Shown here: positions 7,089 through 12,345 of the stretch, piece after piece
Layout: each line of letters opens with the position of its first letter
How positions within the stretch are numbered: the stretch's first letter is position 1
From: Promethearchaeota archaeon
GTDB lineage: Archaea > Asgardarchaeota > Lokiarchaeia > Sigyniarchaeales > Promethearchaeaceae
Direction of reading: 5' to 3'
Assembly (NCBI GenBank): GCA_014729055.1
Contig: WJKO01000619.1
Span: 1 to 12,345 of the forward strand
Length of the DNA stretch: 12,345 nt
Notes under the pieces: generated by a model
Database searches by the model: none
What the model saw: only the letters and a program-made list of their open reading frames with translations
Told to the model about the DNA's origin: nothing
Position numbers and translations under genes: made by a program

Positions 7089-8399
7089 TTATACATGCCT
7101 ATTAGAGAGATTAACTTCGTTTTTCAGAAATTCAAGAGCGATTTTCATAGTGTTTCCAATCGCTTCTTTATTTAAGATGGTATAGTCATCCCAAGGTTGA
7201 TGATAGAATTTGATCATTTGAGAGGGTACTTTCATTGCAAATAGACAAGCCGCATCAATACCAGCTTTACTAAAGGGCAGCGTATCAGTTCCGCCACCTC
7301 CAAATGGCATTGGCTCCACTTTATGAGAGATATTAGCGATATTGGCCGCATTATCAAGTTTTCTTACTACCTTCTTGGAGTTTTTTAGTGTTGAATTACG
7401 GTCAGTTGTTAGAATTGTAATATTAGGAGTACAGATTGTTTCAAAGTTAATACACATTGTGTTTTTTTCCTTTAATTCTCTTAGATGACGAGCAACATAG
7501 CGATAAGATCCACGCGTTCCAGCTTCTTCACATCCAAACGAAATGATCCTGATTTCTGTGTTTTTTGGAATGCTATTTTTATGGTCGCTAATCTTGGTAT
7601 TATTACTATCACTCTCAGACTTTAGTTTTCGACTTTTTAAAATCTGCCCGATTCTAACAGCCATTGCTGAGCTTGCAAGGTTATCAGTTGCACCAGGCAC
7701 TTTTCCTCCGTTTTTACCGCTTTCCGCAAAAAAAACACCAAAAATAAAACCCATTGGAAAAAAGATAAGCATCAATATTGCGAAGAAATGCAGAGATTCA
7801 GGTTTGGGCATTCCTAAAAGATTATAAATAAACGTGCGGGTTAATCCGATAAGAAGTGTGGTCACAGAGAAAATAAGGACAAACTCAGTGAAATAATATC
7901 CATATTTCAAATACCTTAGCCAGTTGAATTGCAGTGCGCTATCATGATGTCCGCTCAAGATGATGATATTTTTAACCTCTTCATCCGGAATAATACGCCC
8001 GATTACATTAAACGATTCCTTTTTTTTGTAGAATCGATCGATGAATTCCGTATAGAAAATAAATTCAAACAACATCATTAGAAAGATAAAAATGGCTATA
8101 ATCAGCCCAATTAATGAGAACAGAATCGGATAGATATCATAATAACTTAGGAAGAAAAATACCAGAGAGATTATACCCAATACACATCCAATTTTAAACC
8201 AACCAATAAATGCCTTTGGAGCGCATGTAAATGGCTCAACTTCTACTTTATCTGCAAATTTTTGCATTTCGTGCTTAAATATATTACCTCTTTGTTTTTC
8301 TTGGGGACTACATGGACATCCAGGACCAATATCAACACAGATCTTTTTCACCAGATCATAGACGTAATCTGCATCTTCTTGTCTGAATAATTCTGCCAT
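7089..8399 (-). CDS. M28-family zinc aminopeptidase-like protein with four internal membrane helices
   Basis: The protein has 436 residues from ATG 8399. A TTG at 8522 would add 41 residues and overlap acr3, but the ATG is favoured by a TATA-like site 20-35 bp upstream. Zinc and catalytic positions of peptidase family M28 are all visible: H151-x-D153 (GHHDS), bridging D239 (GATDN), E291-E292 (GCEEAG), E320 (NFET, where many members have Asp) and H400 (YHQPWDD). It should therefore be an active exopeptidase or related metallohydrolase. Four hydrophobic helices, at about 69-87, 90-116, 170-194 and 205-225, interrupt the catalytic fold: one pair precedes the first ligand motif and one pair lies between the first and second. 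The enzyme is thus an integral membrane protein, and its active-site side cannot be told. It lies 107 bp downstream of acr3 on the same strand but seems to have its own promoter. Confidence 0.87.
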   Translation of the reverse strand: MAELFRQEDADYVYDLVKKICVDIGPGCPCSPQEKQRGNIFKHEMQKFADKVEVEPFTCAPKAFIGWFKIGCVLGIISLVFFFLSYYDIYPILFSLIGLIIAIFIFLMMLFEFIFYTEFIDRFYKKKESFNVIGRIIPDEEVKNIIILSGHHDSALQFNWLRYLKYGYYFTEFVLIFSVTTLLIGLTRTFIYNLLGMPKPESLHFFAILMLIFFPMGFIFGVFFAESGKNGGKVPGATDNLASSAMAVRIGQILKSRKLKSESDSNNTKISDHKNSIPKNTEIRIISFGCEEAGTRGSYRYVARHLRELKEKNTMCINFETICTPNITILTTDRNSTLKNSKKVVRKLDNAANIANISHKVEPMPFGGGGTDTLPFSKAGIDAACLFAMKVPSQMIKFYHQPWDDYTILNKEAIGNTMKIALEFLKNEVNLSNRHV

Positions 8400-8418
8400 C
8401 TTGATTATTTGAATGTAG

Positions 8419-8434
8419 ATTGTTTTAAAACAAT
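8419..8434 (-). promoter_or_regulatory. 16-bp perfect palindrome covering the M28 gene TATA box
   Basis: ATTGTTTTAAAACAAT is identical on both strands. Its centre (TTTTAAAA) lies 27 bp before the ATG at 8399, the position expected for a TATA box of a leaderless message. A dimeric regulator could bind the palindrome and block TBP, or the symmetry may simply be AT-rich chance. Confidence 0.5.
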
Positions 8435-8506
8435 TGTTGAGAAGAAAAATAAGAATCCAGAACCAATCACTATAGATGACTGCTCGATGGTTTTTATAAA
8501 AACAAC

Positions 8507-9565
8507 TTATTGTTGTTGCCAAAATCCTTTTTTATGGAGGTATTTTCCCAGATAAACTAAACTCAACATTATAGGGACCTCCCAAAATAAACCCATAGTG
8601 GTGCCTAAGGCAGCTATTGAGCCTACACCATAAATTGAAACCGCAGTAGCTATAGCAATTTCGAAATGACTCGATGACCCAATAATTACAGAAGTGATGG
8701 CTTCTGGATATGCTAATTTCGCTTTCCTTGTTATCATTATATTGTATCCAACGACAAGTGCAAATCCAATCAAGAGAGGAGCTGAAACCAGTACTAATAA
8801 ATCAAAATTGTTGATTAAAACATCCCCATTCAAAGAAAAGAGAATGATAAGCGTCATTAACAGGGCAATGACTGCAATCTTTCCTACAAAAGGGCGATAC
8901 ACATTATCAAACCAGTCTTTGGTCTTATATCTAATAATGAGTTTTTTAGTAATTATACCCAAGATAAGCGGAACGCCGATGAATATTACAACTGAAATCA
9001 ATAAAAGTATTCGATCAATAGGAATATCTTCAAGACCAGTTAAGAACGCAATTAAAGGGGCATAAAATAGAATTAAAGTCAGCGTGTTTATGGACGTATT
9101 GATCACATTTTGTTCTTGGTTTCCTTGGGCTAGCTTTCCCCATACTAATACCATTGCCGTGCATGGACTGGATCCTAAAAGAATAAGAGAAACAAATAAT
9201 TGGTCATTTGATTGTAAAAAGAGTTTTCCTAAAGCATAAGCAACTAAAGGAGCAATAATCCAATTAGAAAGCAGCGTGAGCAATATCGGTTTTGGATTTG
9301 TGCGTAGTTTTTTAATTTTTTCAAGTTGTAAGTTAAGTAATGCAGGATACATCATTAAAAACAAGCAGATAGCAATTGGAATTGATATACCGCCGATATG
9401 CCAACTATTTATTGTCTCTCCAATTGAAGGTATAAACTTCGATAGTAATAGACCCAAACTCATGCATAGAACCACCCAAATTGCAAGATATTTTTCAAAT
9501 CTGCCTAATATCCCCTTAGTGTTTGTAACAACATTTGGAGAACTATCGTGATTGTCCTTTGTCAT
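8507..9565 (-). CDS. acr3: ACR3-family arsenite efflux permease
   Basis: The protein has 352 residues, the usual ACR3 length, with about ten hydrophobic helices and short loops. It should export arsenite, or antimonite, across the cell membrane using the proton gradient. Two family hallmarks are present: C135 within GSSPCTAMVLVWGKLAQG, the conserved membrane cysteine needed for transport in studied members, and E302 within SSHFEIAIATA, followed by GLFWEVPIML with E329. The ATG at 9565 lies about 7 nt after the expected start of transcription from a TATA-like site at 9594-9604. It is divergent from arsR, the usual arrangement for a self-regulated arsenic operon. No arsenate reductase or methyltransferase is nearby, so the unit handles arsenite directly, or reduction is encoded elsewhere. 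Confidence 0.95.
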   Translation of the reverse strand: MTKDNHDSSPNVVTNTKGILGRFEKYLAIWVVLCMSLGLLLSKFIPSIGETINSWHIGGISIPIAICLFLMMYPALLNLQLEKIKKLRTNPKPILLTLLSNWIIAPLVAYALGKLFLQSNDQLFVSLILLGSSPCTAMVLVWGKLAQGNQEQNVINTSINTLTLILFYAPLIAFLTGLEDIPIDRILLLISVVIFIGVPLILGIITKKLIIRYKTKDWFDNVYRPFVGKIAVIALLMTLIILFSLNGDVLINNFDLLVLVSAPLLIGFALVVGYNIMITRKAKLAYPEAITSVIIGSSSHFEIAIATAVSIYGVGSIAALGTTMGLFWEVPIMLSLVYLGKYLHKKGFWQQQ

Positions 9566-9593
9566 AATATATTTTTACATAATCATTTCTCAG

Positions 9594-9604
9594 ATTTAAA
9601 ATAT
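9594..9604 (-). promoter_or_regulatory. TATA box of acr3
   Basis: Read on the - strand this is ATATTTTAAAT, centred 34 bp before the ATG at 9565, giving a very short leader. Confidence 0.45.
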
Positions 9605-9629
9605 TCGATTCATATTATTTATATTCAAT
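9601..9629. promoter_or_regulatory. Candidate ArsR operator between acr3 and arsR
   Basis: ATATTCGAT at 9601-9609 and ATATTCAAT at 9621-9629 form a direct repeat (ATATTCnAT) spaced exactly 20 bp, about two helical turns. They lie beside the acr3 TATA box and before the arsR TATA box. Binding here by the ArsR repressor would control both genes. The site is proposed from position and repetition only. Confidence 0.3.
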
Positions 9630-9636
9630 ATAGACC

Positions 9637-9643
9637 TATAAAA
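9637..9643 (+). promoter_or_regulatory. TATA box of arsR
   Basis: TATAAAA, centred 33 bp before the ATG at 9673. No Shine-Dalgarno is present, so a nearly leaderless message with about 6 nt of leader is expected. Confidence 0.5.
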
Positions 9644-9672
9644 CTTAATTTGAAATAAAACTTATTTTTAGT

Positions 9673-10125
9673 ATGGGAAATAAACCTGGCAAACGAAATA
9701 ATTTTGATTTAAAATTAATTGAAACACTGGGTAAATGCAGCGATATAAAGGATGCTAAGCAATTCTATGAAGAACTTATTCAAATAAAGGAGCGGGCTTT
9801 TGAGGATCCCATCAAGTCTGAGATCGCTACCATTTTGGAAGCTTTTAGTAATAAAGACAGATTTATAATCATAGACGCATTGAGGAAAAAAGACCGATGT
9901 GTCTGTGAGTTAGAAGCTATATTACAAAAGTCCCAAGCAACGGTCAGCCACCATTTGAAGATTTTAAGAGACGTAAAGCTAGTTTACGGGTGGCCGAAGG
10001 GAAAGTTTACACACTATTCATTAATTAAAGAAACTTTTAAAAGATTTAAGGAAAATATAGTTGACTGGCTGGAATCCATTGAAAACTGGTACACAATTGC
10101 TAATATAATCGGAGATACAGATTAA
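9673..10125 (+). CDS. arsR: ArsR/SmtB-family arsenic-responsive repressor
   Basis: The protein has 150 residues. Residues 45-120 form a winged helix-turn-helix: FSNKDRFIIIDALRKKDRCV, the ELEAILQKSQATVSHHLKIL recognition region, then KLVYGWPKGKFTHYSL as the wing. C76 and C78 in RCVCEL match the ELCVCDL arsenite-binding site of classical ArsR, where the inducer binds at the start of the DNA-binding helix and releases the DNA. The protein is a homodimer in known members. About 45 extra N-terminal residues, including C22, precede the core domain; C22 might be a third thiolate ligand, but this is speculation. It is divergent from acr3 and presumably represses it and itself. Its stop codon shares bases with that of the RNase III gene on the other strand. 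Confidence 0.92.
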   Translation: MGNKPGKRNNFDLKLIETLGKCSDIKDAKQFYEELIQIKERAFEDPIKSEIATILEAFSNKDRFIIIDALRKKDRCVCELEAILQKSQATVSHHLKILRDVKLVYGWPKGKFTHYSLIKETFKRFKENIVDWLESIENWYTIANIIGDTD

Positions 10126-10952
10126 CGCTTGGTATAAGGAAGATAAATCATATCACACGCTTTTTCAGCAGCTCTAATTTGAGCAAGTTTGTACCTACGA
10201 GCAACCCCTTCAGTGTGTAAATAGTATTTTTTCTCTAAGAGTATTATTGTTTCGTTTAATCTAACGATAAATCTGGGACCATCAACCGTTTCCGTCTTTT
10301 CAAAGTCATTAAAATCGGGGAGCATACTTGGATCTCCATAGACTTTAGCGAATAATTGTTCAAGTACATTACGGGCATTTTGATCCGTTTTAATTTCTAT
10401 AGATTCATAATATCGCCGTAATGTTTTTCGTTCTTCAATCTGACTTGGCGTTAACTGATCATTTTCAATTGATTCAGTATCTAAATGTGAAGAGAGGAGT
10501 GTATCTTCAATTTTGGTTTTCTTCATTATTAAGTCCCAGACCTCTTGACACCTCCTAAAACCCTTTTCTATATAGATTACTGCGAAAAACGATTCTAATA
10601 TGTCGCATTTCACTTTTTGGGATAATTTTGGAAGTGCACTCCTCACAAAAGGTTTCATTTTCAATGCATCAAATAAATCACCGAGTGTTTTTTCATTCAC
10701 CATTCTGCTTCTTAACACAGTTAAATTTCCTTCGGATAATGGGACACGGTTATACAACTTATCAGATACCACTAAATCAAGCACCGCATCACCTAAGAAC
10801 TCAAGTCGCTCATAGTCGTCATCACGTTCTTCGATCTTATAACTTTGCCTTAATCCTTTAATTGATCTGTGTGTAAATGCAGTGTTCAATAGATCCAAGT
10901 TGATATCTTCAATTTTAAACTGTTTGAGCCATTCCATAAGACTGTTACTCAA
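10122..10952 (-). CDS. rnc: Ribonuclease III with C-terminal double-stranded-RNA-binding domain
   Basis: The protein has 276 residues starting at TTG 10952, which lies 5 nt after the strong Shine-Dalgarno GGTGAT (10958-10963). ATG 10937 (residue 6) is poorly spaced and less likely. Residues 8 to about 150 form the nuclease domain, with E48 and E51-F-L-G-D55 in the signature helix (YERLEFLGDAVLD) and D117 and E120 in the second metal site (CDILESFFAVIYIEKG); the full catalytic set is there. Residues 198-270 form a dsRNA-binding domain ending in GVARRYKLAQIRAAEKAC. A linker of about 45 residues separates them. It should act as a dimer that cuts double-stranded RNA with Mg2+. RNase III is common in bacteria and eukaryotes but patchy in archaea. 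It follows cas6 by 22 bp, so the two are probably one transcript. Confidence 0.93.
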   Translation of the reverse strand: MSNSLMEWLKQFKIEDINLDLLNTAFTHRSIKGLRQSYKIEERDDDYERLEFLGDAVLDLVVSDKLYNRVPLSEGNLTVLRSRMVNEKTLGDLFDALKMKPFVRSALPKLSQKVKCDILESFFAVIYIEKGFRRCQEVWDLIMKKTKIEDTLLSSHLDTESIENDQLTPSQIEERKTLRRYYESIEIKTDQNARNVLEQLFAKVYGDPSMLPDFNDFEKTETVDGPRFIVRLNETIILLEKKYYLHTEGVARRYKLAQIRAAEKACDMIYLPYTKR

Positions 10953-10957
10953 TCGTT

Positions 10958-10965
10958 ATCACCCC
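10958..10965 (-). promoter_or_regulatory. Shine-Dalgarno fixing the TTG start of rnc
   Basis: GGGGTGAT on the - strand, 5 nt before the TTG at 10952. It lies within the 22-bp gap after the cas6 stop and supports translation of the second gene from a shared mRNA. Confidence 0.6.
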
Positions 10966-10974
10966 TTGGTAATT

Positions 10975-11820
10975 TTAGTGGGTTTTAATAGGTATTAAAT
11001 TTACAATATCAAAGTGTCCAAATCCTGCGGTTCGTCCACTGCCGGTATTACTGAGTTCACCAAACTTAGATAAAATATGCACCCATTCACTCATTTTACC
11101 ATCGTCGTCACTAATATCCATGAGCACCCAGCCCTTAAATCCTTTAAACCTATGTTTGCCTTTGCCCATTTTCCAACTTCGAATACTTAAGTCCGTTTTC
11201 TGAACGTGGACATTGCCAACAACCCAATCATAAAAGTCATCAGGACACGGAAATGATGTGTCTTCATAGAGATTATTCCATTGTTTCGCAAGATTGCCAT
11301 AAATCTTTTCCGCAACTGGGGTAAAAAGATACTTATTAGTACCCATCTGTTTAAAAGCCGTCGGCGATCGAAACATAAGTTCTATCCGGTTTAAGGGCTG
11401 TGCACTACGCACGATCTCATGCGGATCAATCTGTTTGACTTCAATTTTTGAAATTATACATTTCTGCGGACCTAATTGTACGGTAGACGTATTTTTTTTC
11501 ATAACATAGTCAATAAGTGCATCGATCATTTCCCCGCTAAAGATATTAAGAATAAACCTAACTCCACCGGCTGAGTTGGGCTTTGTATTCGCATTGTTCG
11601 TAATAGCGGCATTGAATTTATGATATATCGAGTATTTTCGAATCGTTTTCTTCCCGCCTTTTTGATCAGTCTTATGAAGTTCATTTCCTAAAGACCTATT
11701 TACCTCTGCAATCCAACGCATAACGATACCTCTAAAAATATAATCATAGGGCATCTGAATGGTATGTTTTGGGGGTGATCCCGGAAATAAGTCAAAAGCT
11801 AATGAATAGATAGTTTGCAT
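10975..11820 (-). CDS. cas6: Cas6-family CRISPR repeat endoribonuclease
   Basis: The protein has 281 residues, a typical Cas6 length. Two RAMP-type domains are seen. The N-terminal part opens with YSLAFDLFPGSP and holds a His49 in NELHKTD, at the place of the usual catalytic histidine. The middle carries RSPTAFK (151-157), a common Cas6 motif, and FKGFKGWVLMD at 225-235. The C-terminal glycine-rich loop TGSGRTAGFGHF (259-270) matches the Cas6 signature GxGxxxGxG. Members cut CRISPR repeat RNA once per repeat to make crRNAs for type I and III systems. AGGAG (11829-11833), 8 nt before ATG 11820, supports the start. No other cas gene or CRISPR array lies within the window, so this cas6 is apparently detached, with RNase III as its only partner. 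Confidence 0.9.
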   Translation of the reverse strand: MQTIYSLAFDLFPGSPPKHTIQMPYDYIFRGIVMRWIAEVNRSLGNELHKTDQKGGKKTIRKYSIYHKFNAAITNNANTKPNSAGGVRFILNIFSGEMIDALIDYVMKKNTSTVQLGPQKCIISKIEVKQIDPHEIVRSAQPLNRIELMFRSPTAFKQMGTNKYLFTPVAEKIYGNLAKQWNNLYEDTSFPCPDDFYDWVVGNVHVQKTDLSIRSWKMGKGKHRFKGFKGWVLMDISDDDGKMSEWVHILSKFGELSNTGSGRTAGFGHFDIVNLIPIKTH

Positions 11821-11968
11821 AATTTATTCTCCTATATTCTAAGTCCGTAATTCGGATTTTATTTACTTAATTCAAACTTGACGAATTTAAATTTAATTCA
11901 TTTTCAATTATTCAAGATGAATATTGAAATCTTGAGATATTATGATGAAATATTTGAATTTGGTTTAT
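11821..11968. promoter_or_regulatory. Leader region of cas6
   Basis: These 148 bp separate the transporter gene from cas6. The AGGAG Shine-Dalgarno is at 11829-11833 on the - strand. Two AT-rich elements could be the TATA box: AATTTAAATT-like sequence at about 11884-11894, giving a leader of about 40 nt, or TAAATAAAA at 11857-11865, giving almost none before the SD. A short inverted repeat TCCG...CGGA at 11843-11855 lies between. No gene is seen here. Confidence 0.35.
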
Positions 11969-12345
11969 TTAAATTGTTTGATCTGATGGTGCTGGGCTGC
12001 TTAATTTGTTTGCACGTTCCTTTAGAGTTTGTTTTACGTTATTATAATCATGTTCAATCGTATAGCATGCGATGAGATAGCAGATTCCCGTCGGAATAAA
12101 AAATAACTGGACTATAATTAAACTCCAGAAATAATTGAGGGGATCTGGTACAATGGTGAGAAATTTCGCGGAAATTAGTGGAAGAACTACGGATCCAATA
12201 CCTCGTCCAATGCCATTGATAAAGTTACCCAAACCAAATATAGTCCCTCTATGCTCTGGAAGGTTTACATCTCCAATAATTGCAAACCAATTAGGAGAAT
12301 CCGCCGCCATCATGGCTGATGCCCCAAGCGAACATAAAAACATAA
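11969..12345 (-). CDS. Major-facilitator-superfamily transporter, C-terminal end (partial)
   Basis: Only the last 125 or so residues lie in the window; the gene continues past 12345, so the first visible ATG at 12343 need not be its start. A conserved MFS-type loop, LPEHRGTIFGLGNFINGIGRGIGS, follows a Gly/Ala-rich helix (LCSLGASAMMAADSP). Two further membrane helices end near the hydrophobic stretch WSLIIVQLFFIPTGICYLIA, followed by a polar cytoplasmic tail. The segment corresponds to the last three or four helices of a 12-helix carrier. Its substrate cannot be read. It precedes cas6 on the same strand with a 144-bp gap, too far to assume one transcript. Confidence 0.8.
   Translation of the reverse strand, partial: MFLCSLGASAMMAADSPNWFAIIGDVNLPEHRGTIFGLGNFINGIGRGIGSVVLPLISAKFLTIVPDPLNYFWSLIIVQLFFIPTGICYLIACYTIEHDYNNVKQTLKERANKLSSPAPSDQTI

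Noticed and set aside
8400..8522. N-terminal extension of the M28 protein from TTG 8522
   Set aside because: It overlaps acr3, has no Shine-Dalgarno, and the ATG at 8399 has a well-placed TATA box.
8694..9065. Open frames on the + strand across acr3 and the M28 gene (also 7543-7827 and 9276-9551)
   Set aside because: They are opposite clearly recognised membrane-protein genes and show no family features of their own.
11878..12075. Small + strand reading frame of 65 codons
   Set aside because: It overlaps the end of the transporter gene in antisense, has no ribosome site, and resembles nothing recognised.
1..12345. tRNA, rRNA, transposase or CRISPR array
   Set aside because: I looked for these by eye on both strands, including around cas6, and saw none; a tRNA or array just outside the window cannot be excluded.

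Overview
The window looks like an AT-rich archaeal genome segment. Several genes have a TATA-like box about 25-30 bp before the expected transcript start and little or no leader (the leucine-rich-repeat gene, the M28 peptidase, acr3 and arsR). Others carry a clear Shine-Dalgarno site. A long SDS22-like leucine-rich-repeat protein and a complete RNase III, which is uncommon in archaea, would fit an Asgard-type archaeon. That placement is inference; no rRNA or other lineage marker is present.

Layout. (1) 1-1804: a short hairpin and a 13-bp tandem repeat precede a SIR2-TPR gene on the + strand. It is visibly more GC-rich than its surroundings and is a plausible acquired defence-type gene. (2) 1920-5330: a leucine-rich-repeat protein with an unassigned C-terminal domain bearing two CxxC pairs (- strand), transcribed divergently from a type I sulfatase without a signal peptide (+ strand). 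(3) 5369-6981: cutA and, upstream of it on the same strand, a membrane-anchored seven-bladed LVIVD propeller ending in a tail that resembles part of a winged helix. (4) 7089-8399: an M28-family metallopeptidase with four membrane segments placed inside its catalytic domain. (5) 8507-10125: an arsenic-resistance divergon, acr3 (-) and arsR (+), sharing a 107-bp promoter region with possible ArsR sites. (6) 10122-11820: a two-gene operon on the - strand, cas6 followed 22 bp later by an RNase III gene, with no other cas gene and no CRISPR array in view. (7) 11969-12345: the C-terminal end of a major-facilitator transporter whose start lies beyond the window.

How they work together. The clearest units are acr3/arsR (arsenite export with its sensor-repressor) and cas6/rnc (two RNA endonucleases, one specific for CRISPR repeat RNA and one for double-stranded RNA). 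The cas6-rnc pair is the most promising candidate for something undescribed: a CRISPR-RNA processing unit, or a reassigned RNA-processing unit, outside a normal cas operon. SIR2-TPR may be a stand-alone NAD-depleting defence protein. The sulfatase, LVIVD protein, CutA, M28 peptidase and transporter look like individual housekeeping or surface functions.
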